Of a DNA stretch of 64,000 nt, positions 9,118 through 17,316 are shown piece after piece. The DNA lies in assembly GCA_002722795.1 (NCBI GenBank), contig PBMY01000030.1, forward strand, positions 1 through 64,000, written 5' to 3'. Source of the stretch: Crocinitomicaceae bacterium (GTDB lineage Bacteria; Bacteroidota; Bacteroidia; Flavobacteriales_D; Sanyastnellaceae). The notes beneath the pieces were generated by a model. It saw only the letters and a list, made by a program, of their open reading frames with translations. It did not search any database and was not told the origin of the DNA. Positions within the stretch are counted from its first letter, which is position 1; each line of letters begins with the position of its first letter. The translations under genes and the position numbers were made by a program.

Positions 9118-9180
9118 ACAAATAATCTGTCTATCCTAAAGAAAGCTTTGGGGTATTCTACACTTTCTGTTACGTCAGGT
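9118..9180 (+). repeat. weak copy of the accessory-array 3' module
   Basis: AACAAATAATCTGTCTATCC, then AGAAAGC..., then TACACTTTCTGTTACG resembles the module at 19421-19480. It is the leftmost trace of the shared intergenic sequences of the array, placed just beyond the phhB stop. Confidence 0.4.
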
Positions 9181-9183
9181 TAT

Positions 9184-9525
9184 CTAAGTGGGTTGGGAAT
9201 AATCAAATAAATCATCAATTTTCTTAGCCATTAAAAAATCATTCTCATGTAAACCATCAATTTTGTGCGTGAATAAGATAATTCTTATAGTTTTAAAATT
9301 TATATGTATGTAAGGGTGATGACCCTCATTTTCTGCAAGATCTGCGACAGAGTTAGTGAACTTAAGTGCCGACTTAAAGTTCTCAAATTGAAAATCTCTA
9401 ATTAATTTTTTCCCCTCTTCGACTGACCACCTTTTATGAATTAATTCTAAAAAATTTTGAATTTCAGATAGTGTAAGAGGAGGCACTCCTCCTTGGCATG
9501 GAATACATGAAGATCTTGTAAACAT
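9184..9525 (-). CDS. phhB: pterin-4a-carbinolamine dehydratase
   Basis: Dehydrates 4a-hydroxytetrahydropterin formed by aromatic amino-acid hydroxylases. The family motif is complete: ENEGHHPYIHI (His69, His70, Pro71), then FTHKIDGLHENDFLMAKKID (His87). At 113 residues the length is normal. The N-terminal SSCIPCQGGVPPLT with its CxxC is common in bacterial members. No phenylalanine hydroxylase lies in the window. It stands alone on the minus strand. Confidence 0.92.
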   Translation of the reverse strand: MFTRSSCIPCQGGVPPLTLSEIQNFLELIHKRWSVEEGKKLIRDFQFENFKSALKFTNSVADLAENEGHHPYIHINFKTIRIILFTHKIDGLHENDFLMAKKIDDLFDYSQPT

Positions 9526-9638
9526 ATTCTAGTAAATTTTACATATTTAGATGTCAAATCTAATAAAGATGATCATTTTAAAAAAAAGGACAAAGGGTAA
9601 GTAAAAAGAATAGGCAAGAGTTTAAGATATTTGAGGGT

Positions 9639-9752
9639 ATGAAGTGTCTGAAGTGCAGTCATAGTTGGAGAAGATCTAGGTGGCATGAATATGTTTCATT
9701 TTTAACAAAATGTCCTAAGTGCGGAAATAGATGGTTTGTATTAAGGTTTTAA
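9639..9752 (+). CDS. tiny zinc-ribbon protein
   Basis: A 37-codon ORF with two CxxC knuckles (MKCLKC near the start and KCPKCGNRW near the end), as in rubredoxin-like zinc ribbons. The frame is open upstream to 9582 without another ATG, so the start is uncertain and an unusual start could add up to 19 basic residues. The motif pair is unlikely by chance. Function unknown. Confidence 0.4.
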   Translation: MKCLKCSHSWRRSRWHEYVSFLTKCPKCGNRWFVLRF

Positions 9753-9830
9753 TTAACAATATTTTCGCGATAAGAGCAATCCAAAAAAATTTACTTTTTA
9801 CGCTCATAATTACGAGTTTTAATTTACTTG

Positions 9831-9905
9831 GTTTAGAGATACCTAGCTTAAGACTTGAAGATATGCCGAGGCTATGAGTAAATTACAGGTGTTAAAACCA
9901 TTATT
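9831..9905 (+). repeat. leader repeat, copy 1 (promoter module)
   Basis: Holds the shared GACTTGAAGATATGCC and CTATGAGTAAATTACAGG and ends at the ATG at 9906. TTG at 9855-9857 and TAAATTAC at 9879-9886 are 21 bases apart, as expected for -33 and -7 elements. Confidence 0.8.
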
Positions 9906-10922
9906 ATGAGACATTTATTATCTCTTATCGCTTTTTTGTTGTCTTTCTGTATTCATTCTCAAGAGAGTTTTACGTTTGAACACAACGGATTAACAAGAAA
10001 TTATCTTTTAACTATACCAGAAACCTTAGACGCTCAAACACCTTTAGTTTTTGTTTTACATGGCTACGGAGGCAATGCACAGCAAATGACATATTTAGGA
10101 TGGCAAGAAATATCAACGAGTAATAATGTGATGATTTGCTACCCCAATGGAACTACTGATTTATTTGGCTCTCCTCATTGGAATGCTAATTTATACACAG
10201 GAGAAGTACCAGGAATACCTGAAGGGACAGACGACCACGGCTTCTTAGTTAGCCTTTCTAGTCATATTCAATCAACATATCAATTAAGTTCAGGTTGCGT
10301 TTTTTCCTGTGGATTTTCAAATGGTGGATTTATGAGCTTATCATTAGCTTGTCATGAATATGAACATTTTAAAGCTGTAGGCTCAGTTGGAGGATTAATG
10401 AGTGATTATGATTATGAATATTGTAGCCCAACACAATCTACTCCTATTATTCAAATTCATGGAACAAGTGATGGAACAGTAAATTATTATAACGGTGTCG
10501 GTTTCCCTTTTTGGGGTTCAGAAGGTGCTGAAAGTGTCATGAATCTTTGGGAAGATATCATGGGCACAACACAAACAATGCTTGAACTTAACTACAATAA
10601 TAGTTCTGTTGATTTTATTAGGAAATACCTGGCCGCTGATAATTCTGAATTTCATCACTATAGAGTTAATGGTGGTGGACATATATGGTTTGGCTCATCA
10701 ACATTTATGGGGCAAAACTCTTCTGAGATTCTGTGGGATTTTTTTAATTCTTATTGTGACACAGAAAATTCTATAACCACTTCTTATGGAGTCACGTCAG
10801 AGAAAAAAACCTTATTAAAAAAAGTAGATTCATTTGGTAGAGAAGTCAATCACACTGCTAACCAAATTCTCTTCTACCTCTATGATGACGGTTCAGTAGA
10901 GAAGAAGTTTATTGTTGAGTAA
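9906..10922 (+). CDS. secreted CE1/PHB-depolymerase-like esterase with shared C-terminal tail
   Basis: A 338-residue serine esterase of the alpha/beta-hydrolase fold (LpqC / poly-hydroxybutyrate depolymerase / feruloyl esterase group). It has a signal peptide ending in CIHSQ. The oxyanion motif HGYGG is at 52-56 and the nucleophile Ser138 in GFSNGG. The acid is probably Asp189 (GTSDGT) and the base His259 (NGGGHIW). Residues 305-338 are the tail shared with unrelated neighbours (GREVNHTANQILF, YDDGSVEKKFIVE), which I take for a sorting or anchoring signal. The substrate is unknown; polyesters or acylated polysaccharides are possible. It sits behind leader repeat copy 1. Confidence 0.88.
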   Translation: MRHLLSLIAFLLSFCIHSQESFTFEHNGLTRNYLLTIPETLDAQTPLVFVLHGYGGNAQQMTYLGWQEISTSNNVMICYPNGTTDLFGSPHWNANLYTGEVPGIPEGTDDHGFLVSLSSHIQSTYQLSSGCVFSCGFSNGGFMSLSLACHEYEHFKAVGSVGGLMSDYDYEYCSPTQSTPIIQIHGTSDGTVNYYNGVGFPFWGSEGAESVMNLWEDIMGTTQTMLELNYNNSSVDFIRKYLAADNSEFHHYRVNGGGHIWFGSSTFMGQNSSEILWDFFNSYCDTENSITTSYGVTSEKKTLLKKVDSFGREVNHTANQILFYLYDDGSVEKKFIVE

Positions 10923-10992
10923 GCTATCCTTTGATCTAAGAATCCTTTTAAGAAGCTATCAACCCACATCGCACTCTTGCTGTTACGTTAGT
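10919..10992 (+). repeat. 3' module, copy a
   Basis: Starts at the stop codon: GAGTAAGCTATCC, then TCTAAGAATCCTTTTAAGAAG, then CTCTTGCTGTTACG. It is near-identical to the sequence following the genes that end at 12710 and 13729. Confidence 0.75.
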
Positions 10993-11003
10993 TTATTTAC
11001 GTG

Positions 11004-11078
11004 GGTTAAAGATACCTAGTCTTAAACTTTAAAATATGCCGATGATAAGAGTAACTTACAGGTATTAAAACCATTATT
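11004..11078 (+). repeat. leader repeat, copy 2
   Basis: Same module as copy 1: GATACCTAG, AATATGCCGATGATAAG and GTAACTTACAGG, then TTAAAACCATTATT before the ATG. The -7-like element is TAACTTAC. Confidence 0.75.
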
Positions 11079-12710
11079 ATGCAAAGACTTTTTTTTGCTT
11101 TTTTAGCCTGTTTGATTAGTGTTACTTTCCACTTACAAGGTCAAGAATTTATTGAAAGTCATTTACCAATTGTGGTGATTGAATATGAGAACGAGATTGA
11201 CTTTATCCCTGATGAACCAAGAGTTCTAGCTGTAATGGGTATTATAAACAATGGTGACGGAGAGATAAATCACCTTGACGATCCTCATAACGAATATTCA
11301 GGTAATATTGGTATAGAGACAAGAGGCAATTCGACGCAAATGTTTGAAAAAAAGACTTATACTATAGAATTGTGGGATAATAATATGGCGGATCAATCTT
11401 TACCTATTTTGGGGATGGGAGAAGAAGAAGATTGGATTTTACATGCAATGGTTATAGACAAAACACAGTTTCGTATTCCATTAAGTTTTGATCTAGCTCG
11501 TGAGATGGGACATTATGCATCCAACTATCGATTTGTTGAATTGGTAATGAATAATGAATATCGTGGTCTCTATATTTTAACTGAAAAAATCAAAAGAGAT
11601 AATAATCGAGTTGATATCGCTAAACTTGATATCAATGATATTGAAGGCCGTGCTGTAACAGGAGGTTATATCCTAAGAGTTGATTGGACATGGGATATTG
11701 ATGATTATGAGTATTTTACTTCTAATTATGAATCACAAGGAGGAGAGCTAATGAAATATCAGTACTATTATCCTAAAGCTGATGATATCCAACAAAATCA
11801 AAAAGATTACATAAAAGAATGGATGGATGATTTTGAGAATGCTGTATTCTCAAATGATTTCTTTTCTAATGGGACTAGGTACACAGAATTAATAAATGTT
11901 ACAAGTTTTACTGATTTTTTAATTATTAATGAATTATCAAAAAATTCTGATGGCTATAAATTGAGTACTTATATGCACAAGGATCGAATAGATTCAGATG
12001 AGAGATTACATGCAGGTCCTATTTGGGATTTTGATCAAACATATGGGATGTCAGCCGTTTGTTCAAATTATGATCCTACAGGCTGGACCTATTTACAAGA
12101 ACAAGAATGGTGTGAAGATTTACAATCAATGCCAATGTTTTGGCAATCTATGATGTCAGATACTGTTTTCACTAATCATTTATCGTGCAGATGGAGTACA
12201 CTCAGACAGGGTCCTTTACACATTGATTCACTTTTTCATCGTATTGATGAAATGAATACATATGTCGGTGAAGCAATTACAAGAAACTTTATTCGATGGG
12301 ATTTTCAAGGAGAAAATATTTGGATTGAGCCATATCCTCTTCCCTTAGATAGCCATGAAGAAGAAGTAGAATATATGAAAAACTGGATTCAAGAGAGAAT
12401 AGAATGGCTAGATGTAAACATGCCAGGAAATTGTATGAACGATGTTATTTCCAAAATACCAAAACAGGAAGGAGATTTGTCTTTTCGTGTATTTCCTAAT
12501 CCAGCATCAAACAACCTTACAGTTGATTTAGGTGATTTAAATGGTTTGCCTACAACTATTAAGCTCTTTGATCCATCAAGCAAACTTGTCATTGATATGG
12601 AGTCAAATTCAACTATAATAATTGATGTTGCTGCTTTTGCTCAAGGATTATATACGCTAGAGATATCTACTTCTGATAAAGTCTTAAGAAGCCAAGTAGT
12701 AATAGAGTAA
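11079..12710 (+). CDS. CotH-kinase family secreted protein with type IX sorting domain
   Basis: A 543-residue protein. The signal peptide (MQRLFFAFLACLISVTF) belongs to the shared leader family. The CotH domain spans about residues 75-420: RGNSTQ (82-87), WILHAMVIDKTQFR and the catalytic-type motif GPIWDFDQTYG (313-323). CotH proteins are atypical kinases that phosphorylate secreted or surface proteins. Residues 469-543 form a classical type IX secretion type A domain (FRVFPNPASNNLTVDL to the end), so this member uses a full-length sorting domain. Leader and 3' modules are the common ones of the array. Confidence 0.9.
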   Translation: MQRLFFAFLACLISVTFHLQGQEFIESHLPIVVIEYENEIDFIPDEPRVLAVMGIINNGDGEINHLDDPHNEYSGNIGIETRGNSTQMFEKKTYTIELWDNNMADQSLPILGMGEEEDWILHAMVIDKTQFRIPLSFDLAREMGHYASNYRFVELVMNNEYRGLYILTEKIKRDNNRVDIAKLDINDIEGRAVTGGYILRVDWTWDIDDYEYFTSNYESQGGELMKYQYYYPKADDIQQNQKDYIKEWMDDFENAVFSNDFFSNGTRYTELINVTSFTDFLIINELSKNSDGYKLSTYMHKDRIDSDERLHAGPIWDFDQTYGMSAVCSNYDPTGWTYLQEQEWCEDLQSMPMFWQSMMSDTVFTNHLSCRWSTLRQGPLHIDSLFHRIDEMNTYVGEAITRNFIRWDFQGENIWIEPYPLPLDSHEEEVEYMKNWIQERIEWLDVNMPGNCMNDVISKIPKQEGDLSFRVFPNPASNNLTVDLGDLNGLPTTIKLFDPSSKLVIDMESNSTIIIDVAAFAQGLYTLEISTSDKVLRSQVVIE

Positions 12711-12780
12711 GTAATCCATTTGCTCTAAGAATCCTTTTAAGAAGCGATCCACCCCTATCCTACTCTTGCTTTACAATAGG
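12708..12780 (+). repeat. 3' module, copy b
   Basis: GAGTAAGTAATCCATTTGCT, CTAAGAATCCTTTTAAGAAG and CCTACTCTTGCT match copy a, although the coding sequence before it (CotH with a full sorting domain) is unrelated. Confidence 0.75.
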
Positions 12781-12790
12781 ATATTTATGC

Positions 12791-12865
12791 GGTTAGAGAT
12801 AACTGCTTTTAAACTTGAAGAAATGCCAAGGCTATGAGTAACTTACAAAACATTAATCTAATGTT
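12791..12865 (+). repeat. leader repeat, copy 3
   Basis: GGTTAGAGATAACTG, AACTTGAAGAAATGCC and GGCTATGAGTAACTTAC, then ATTAATCTAATGTT before the ATG. The similarity runs on into the signal-peptide codons. Confidence 0.8.
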
Positions 12866-13729
12866 ATGCATAGACTTTTTATTGCTGCTTTAGTTTGTTT
12901 TATTAGCGTGAGTGTGTTTGGACAAACACCCTTCCCTTCAGGAAGCAAAATTTTATGTCTTGGTGATTCAAGAGTTCAAGGCAGCGAAACGTATGATAGC
13001 TATAGATATGAATTGTGGAAAGACTTAATTGATTGTGATTGGAATTTTGATTTAGTGGGAACTGAAAGTGATCCGATTTTATACCCATCCTATCAAAATA
13101 ATATTTTTGATCCAAACCATCAAGGGATAGGCGGTCAGACAACTTATGATGTCTTGTCAGAATTACCTTATGTTTTATCTGATATTGGAATAGTAGATAT
13201 TGTTCTTATTTGCATAGGAGGAAATGATGCTTTAAATGAAGGTAGTAGTAGTATTCCTGATGCAATTGAAAATATTAGTTCAATAATAGAATTACTACAA
13301 TCTGATAACCCGCAAGTTTTAATTCTAATTGAACAAATTGCTCCAGGTCTAAATAGTATGATGACAACAGATTTAACACAAGCATTACAAACACTAAATA
13401 TTGGTATTGAACAATTAGCTGATAATCAAACAACGATAACGAGTAATGTTATTGCCGTTGATATGAGCTATGAATGGCAAGATTCATATCTTGCAGATGA
13501 CGTCCACTACAATTCTACGGGTGCCGAAATAGTTGCGACTCGTTATACTGATGTGTTAAAAACAATTTATCAATGTAACTCAGTAAATTCGATCCTAGAT
13601 TTTCAAAAAGAAAACTCTATAGTTAACACAGTTAATTTATTAGGAAGAAAAGTCAATCACACCACTAACCAAATCCTCTTCCACATATATGATGATGGTT
13701 CAGTAGAGAAGAATTTTATTGTTGAGTAA
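12866..13729 (+). CDS. secreted SGNH/GDSL hydrolase with shared C-terminal tail
   Basis: A 287-residue lipase/esterase-like hydrolase. The signal peptide MHRLFIAALVCFISVSVFGQ is the array type. SGNH blocks: GDS at 33-35 (Ser35), Gly near 90 (GIGGQT), GGND at 118-121 (Asn120) and DDVH at 211-214 (Asp211, His214). It probably deacylates a carbohydrate or lipid ester outside the inner membrane; the substrate is unknown. Residues 254-287 are the shared tail (GRKVNHTTNQILF, YDDGSVEKNFIVE). In a hand alignment of 84 bases the DNA of this tail differs at about 10 positions from that of the CE1 esterase ending at 10922. Confidence 0.9.
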   Translation: MHRLFIAALVCFISVSVFGQTPFPSGSKILCLGDSRVQGSETYDSYRYELWKDLIDCDWNFDLVGTESDPILYPSYQNNIFDPNHQGIGGQTTYDVLSELPYVLSDIGIVDIVLICIGGNDALNEGSSSIPDAIENISSIIELLQSDNPQVLILIEQIAPGLNSMMTTDLTQALQTLNIGIEQLADNQTTITSNVIAVDMSYEWQDSYLADDVHYNSTGAEIVATRYTDVLKTIYQCNSVNSILDFQKENSIVNTVNLLGRKVNHTTNQILFHIYDDGSVEKNFIVE

Positions 13730-13816
13730 GCTATCCACTTTGCTCTAAGAATCCTATTAAGAAAGTGTCAGTCCCTCTCCTACTCTTGCTGTTACTTATT
13801 ACGAAGCAATACTGAG
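13727..13816 (+). repeat. 3' module, copy c, with hairpin
   Basis: GAGTAAGCTATCC, TTTGCTCTAAGAATCC and CCTACTCTTGCTGTTAC, then TTATTACGAAGCAATACTGA. The end forms an imperfect hairpin around a GAA loop that is perfect in the copy at 22438. Confidence 0.75.
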
Positions 13817-13865
13817 TCTTAAACTTGAAGAAATCCCGATTCAATAATTAACTTTAATCCAAAAA
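13811..13865 (+). repeat. degenerate leader repeat, copy 4
   Basis: Retains CTTAAACTTGAAGAAATCCC but diverges downstream and lacks GGCTATGAG. It precedes the SPFH-domain gene. Confidence 0.5.
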
Positions 13866-13869
13866 CAAA

Positions 13870-14823
13870 ATGACGGACATAGATTTAATACAGGGAATTA
13901 ATTTTTTCCAAACAATATTTATTATAGCATTAATTCTTTTAGTTTTAAAAGGAACACTTTTTATGGTTAAACAAAAAAATGCTTTTATTATTGAACGATT
14001 AGGAAAGTTCAACAAAGTCTCAAAAGCGGGACTTAATTTTAAAATACCTATTCTAGACTCAATTGCAGGTCGAGTTAACCTGCGCGTAAGAGAATTACCT
14101 GTTGAAGTTGAAACAAAAACTAAAGATGATGTATTTGTTAAGATTGTAGTTTCTGTGCAGTTTTATGTAATTGATAATTTAGAAGGAATAAAAGATTCGT
14201 TTTATCAATTAAATAATGCAGAACAGCAAATTCAATCGTATGTTTTTGATTCTATTCGTTCAGAAGTTCCCTTAATGGAACTTGATGATGTTTTTGCAGA
14301 GAAGGAAAAAATTGCTTTTGCTATTAAAAACGAGTTGTCTGATACTATGCGACAATTTGGATTTGATTTTATTAAGGCATTAGTAACAGACATTGATCCT
14401 GACGCGAAAGTAAAACACTCAATGAATGAGATTAATGCTGCAAAACGGATGAAAGAAGCTGCAAGAGAAGAAGCAGGTGCAGAAAAGATTAGAGTTGTTG
14501 CAGCAGCTGAGGCTGATGCAGAGAGCAAACGCTTAGCAGGAGAAGGAATCGCAAAACAAAGAATAGCTATTGCGAATGGATTAAAAGAATCTGTAGAAGA
14601 AGTTAAGCTGGCCATGGAGGAGCACGTCACATCTCAAGATGTTATGAATATGCTTTTTATGACTCAACATTACGAAACTATCTCAAAACTTGCGGAAAAC
14701 AACTCAAGTACGATTTTTATGCCTTACTCTCCTGATAATGTAGGAGACCTACAAATGCAAATACAAAGTAGTCTTATTGCTGTTGATGAATTAAAGAAAA
14801 AATCTAAAGATTCCGAGTCTTAG
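13870..14823 (+). CDS. SPFH/band-7 (stomatin-like) membrane protein
   Basis: A 317-residue protein with one N-terminal membrane helix (about residues 12-30). It then has the SPFH domain (FIIERLGKFNKVSKAGLNFKIP, VETKTKDDVFVKIVVSVQF) and a charged coiled-coil (INAAKRMKEAAREEAGAEKI). Stomatin-like proteins form membrane-associated cages or microdomains and often modulate proteases. No NfeD or FtsH partner is next to it. It lacks the MHRLF signal peptide, so it is an outsider within the array. Its stop codon TAG at 14821 is also part of the next leader repeat (CTTAGACTTGAAG), so the repeat abuts or has replaced the natural 3' end. Confidence 0.9.
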   Translation: MTDIDLIQGINFFQTIFIIALILLVLKGTLFMVKQKNAFIIERLGKFNKVSKAGLNFKIPILDSIAGRVNLRVRELPVEVETKTKDDVFVKIVVSVQFYVIDNLEGIKDSFYQLNNAEQQIQSYVFDSIRSEVPLMELDDVFAEKEKIAFAIKNELSDTMRQFGFDFIKALVTDIDPDAKVKHSMNEINAAKRMKEAAREEAGAEKIRVVAAAEADAESKRLAGEGIAKQRIAIANGLKESVEEVKLAMEEHVTSQDVMNMLFMTQHYETISKLAENNSSTIFMPYSPDNVGDLQMQIQSSLIAVDELKKKSKDSES

Positions 14824-14875
14824 ACTTGAAGATATGCCTAGGCTATGAGTAACTTAATGGTCTTAATCTCATGTT
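14817..14875 (+). repeat. leader repeat, copy 5
   Basis: GACTTGAAGATATGCC, GGCTATGAGTAACTTAATGG and CTTAATCTCATGTT before the ATG at 14876. It overlaps the end of the SPFH gene. Confidence 0.8.
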
Positions 14876-15619
14876 ATGCATAGACTTTTATTTACTGCTA
14901 TATATTGTTTTGTTTGTGTGAGTATCGTTGGGCAGGAGCTTGACTTTGACGGAAATAATGACGGTTGTGTTAATATAGAGGATATGCTTGGACTTTTGGT
15001 TGAATTTGGCCAATGTTCAGAAGAAGAGAGTGTCTTCAATTCATGCGGTGACAGTCTTAATCATTATAACTACTATTATCAAACTGTTCAGATTGGCGAA
15101 AAATGTTGGTTTCAAGAAAATTTAAAATATCTCCCTCAAATAAATTTGCCAGATGACAACAGTATAGTTGATCCTAAATTTTACGTATATAATTTTGCCG
15201 GTGAAACTATCCAAGAAGCTCAAGAAACATTCGCGTATAATGAATATGGTGTTTTATATAATTATCCTGCAATATTACTTGAAGAAACTTGCCCTAGTGG
15301 ATGGCATGTGTCCTCACTTGAAGATTGGAATTATATCCTTGATATTTATGGTGGTGAATGGGTTGCTGGTGAATATTTAAGATCGGAAGATTGGAACAAT
15401 GGAAACAATGAAAGTGGTTTAACACTAATTGCTTCAGGTTTCAGACACAATAATAACAATTTTGCAATGTCTGGTTTTGGAGGATATTGGAGAACATCGA
15501 CGTCTTCGACTGAAAATGAATCATGGAATCGATATACAACAAACGTGAATCCAAATTGGCTAGACAGCTCGTCAATTCCTCATGATTCTGGGATGTCTGT
15601 TAGGTGCGTTAAAGATTAA
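14876..15619 (+). CDS. secreted FISUMP-domain protein with dockerin-like N-terminus
   Basis: A 247-residue protein. Signal peptide MHRLLFTAIYCFVCVSIVGQ. A single dockerin-like EF-hand motif (LDFDGNNDGCVNIEDMLGLL) directly follows and resembles the C-terminal motifs of the giant protein at 1-3906. Residues about 60-247 match the Fibrobacter succinogenes major paralogous domain: WFQENL, TCPSGWHVSSLEDW, GGYWRTSTSS and SGMSVRCVKD. This domain is common in Bacteroidota secreted proteins, and its function is not established. No shared C-terminal tail is present. Confidence 0.85.
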   Translation: MHRLLFTAIYCFVCVSIVGQELDFDGNNDGCVNIEDMLGLLVEFGQCSEEESVFNSCGDSLNHYNYYYQTVQIGEKCWFQENLKYLPQINLPDDNSIVDPKFYVYNFAGETIQEAQETFAYNEYGVLYNYPAILLEETCPSGWHVSSLEDWNYILDIYGGEWVAGEYLRSEDWNNGNNESGLTLIASGFRHNNNNFAMSGFGGYWRTSTSSTENESWNRYTTNVNPNWLDSSSIPHDSGMSVRCVKD

Positions 15620-15677
15620 CCAAATCGGAAGAGAATAAGATGATTTTTGAGTAAATTGCAAGGCTAAAATTAATTGT

Positions 15678-16115
15678 ATGAGGAGCTTGCTTTTATTTAA
15701 TTTTTTACTAATTCCGTGTATCCTTATGAGTCAAAATGACACAATGTATTTTAAGAATTTAAATCGTGAAGAAAGAAAGATTATAGTTAACAAAGGAACC
15801 GAAACACCACACTCAGGAAAATATGTCGACCATTTCAAAACAGGCACATATTGTTGCAAAGCTTGTGGTGCAAAATTGTATAATTCTACTCATAAATTTC
15901 CATCAACATGTGGATGGCCCTCTTTCGATGGTGAAATAAAAGATGCGATAAAAAGAAAAAAAGACATGAGTTTTGGAATGACGAGAACAGAAATACTTTG
16001 TGCGAAATGTGGGGGACATTTAGGACACGTATTTGAAGGTGAACAGCTAACTGATAAAAATATTAGACATTGTGTAAACTCTATTTCTTTAATATTTATA
16101 CCTGAAATAGAATAG
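15678..16115 (+). CDS. msrB: secreted peptide-methionine (R)-S-oxide reductase
   Basis: A 145-residue MsrB that reduces methionine-R-sulfoxide in proteins. The zinc site is formed by CKAC (Cys60, Cys63) and CAKC (Cys108, Cys111). The substrate site CGWPSF is at 78-83 and the catalytic Cys132 in RHCVNSISL. It has an N-terminal signal sequence (MRSLLLFNFLLIPCILMSQ), so it probably repairs exported proteins in the periplasm. It does not have the array signal peptide or a clear leader repeat; TAAATTGC lies upstream at 15654. Confidence 0.93.
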   Translation: MRSLLLFNFLLIPCILMSQNDTMYFKNLNREERKIIVNKGTETPHSGKYVDHFKTGTYCCKACGAKLYNSTHKFPSTCGWPSFDGEIKDAIKRKKDMSFGMTRTEILCAKCGGHLGHVFEGEQLTDKNIRHCVNSISLIFIPEIE

Positions 16116-16164
16116 ATAACTACAACTCATCTCTTATAATGTTGATACTTATCGTTAAGCACTA

Positions 16165-16228
16165 CTTTCTTTAAGACTTGAAGATATATCGAAGCTATAG
16201 AGTAACTTACTAGTCTAAATATAATATT
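16165..16228 (+). repeat. leader repeat, copy 6
   Basis: TTTAAGACTTGAAGATAT, GAAGCTATAG and AGTAACTTACTAGTCT, then an AT-rich stretch to the ATG at 16229. The -7-like element is TAACTTAC. Confidence 0.75.
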
Positions 16229-17293
16229 ATGAGAATTTTTATTACTGCTTTAGTTTATTTGATTAGTATGAGTATGTTTGGGCAATTAAGTAACGAATCA
16301 ATCTTGGTTGATGGCTTAAACAGAACATATTTACTTTATTTACCATCTGGATTTAATAGTAATGAATCTTTACCTCTGATATTAAACTTTCATGGAGGTT
16401 CAGGGACAGCGAATGATCAATTGTATACAGCTGATATGAGAGATTTGGCTGAAGATCAAAATTTTATTCTTGTTTATCCAAATGCTCATCCTGATCCAAA
16501 TAGCAATCAAGAAACTAATTGGCAAGTTGTAACTTCTGGAGACTTGCCATTTACTGTGCCAAATCCACACAGTGATATAATTTTTATTGATAACCTGATT
16601 GATCATTTACACACACAATTAAATGTTGATTTAAATCGAGTGTATGCATTAGGATATTCAAATGGTGGTGGCTTCACATTTGATTTAGGCTGCAGACTTA
16701 ACAATAAAATTACAGGTATTGGGGTCGTAGCAAGAACTATGTATGCAGAAACCTACAATAACTGTGAAGTAACACATCCTACTCCAATAGTTACAATTTT
16801 GGGCACTGAAGATTACGTTTCTAATTATGATGGTATTACCTATGAAGGAACACTGTACTATCATAGCAATAATTCAACTAATGATTTGTGGATAGAAAGT
16901 AACAATCTCATTCCAACATCAAATCTTTCATTAATTCCAGATATTAACTCAAATGATGGAAGTACCGTAGAATTATTTTCTTGGTCTTCTGAAGATGAAT
17001 GTATTGACCTTTACCATTATAAAGTAAATGGTGGTGGACATGATTGGCCAGGAACATTTGGCAATATGGATATTGTTTCGCACGAAATAATTTGGAGTCA
17101 CTTATCTGAGTACGGAATGAATGGGAAATTAGATTGTAATTCCTCTAATATTAATATGAATACTGCGATATTATCTAAAAAATTAACTAAAATAGTTGAT
17201 GCGTTAGGTAGAGAAATCGATCATACGACAAACCAAATCCTCTTTCACATCTATGATGATGGATCAGTAGAGAAGAAGTTTATTATTCAGTAA
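16229..17293 (+). CDS. second secreted PHB-depolymerase-like esterase with shared tail
   Basis: A 354-residue alpha/beta hydrolase of the same group as the gene at 9906 but clearly diverged in the body. The signal peptide MRIFITALVYLISMSMFGQ is array-like. HGGSG (55-59) forms the oxyanion region, Ser144 in GYSNGG is the nucleophile, and NGGGHDWPG carries the His. Residues 322-354 repeat the shared tail (GREIDHTTNQILF, YDDGSVEKKFIIQ). It probably acts on extracellular ester polymers. The 3' module is not obvious here; a membrane protein gene follows after 23 bp. Confidence 0.88.
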   Translation: MRIFITALVYLISMSMFGQLSNESILVDGLNRTYLLYLPSGFNSNESLPLILNFHGGSGTANDQLYTADMRDLAEDQNFILVYPNAHPDPNSNQETNWQVVTSGDLPFTVPNPHSDIIFIDNLIDHLHTQLNVDLNRVYALGYSNGGGFTFDLGCRLNNKITGIGVVARTMYAETYNNCEVTHPTPIVTILGTEDYVSNYDGITYEGTLYYHSNNSTNDLWIESNNLIPTSNLSLIPDINSNDGSTVELFSWSSEDECIDLYHYKVNGGGHDWPGTFGNMDIVSHEIIWSHLSEYGMNGKLDCNSSNINMNTAILSKKLTKIVDALGREIDHTTNQILFHIYDDGSVEKKFIIQ

Positions 17294-17316
17294 ATAATCA
17301 ACAGCAAAATAAAACT

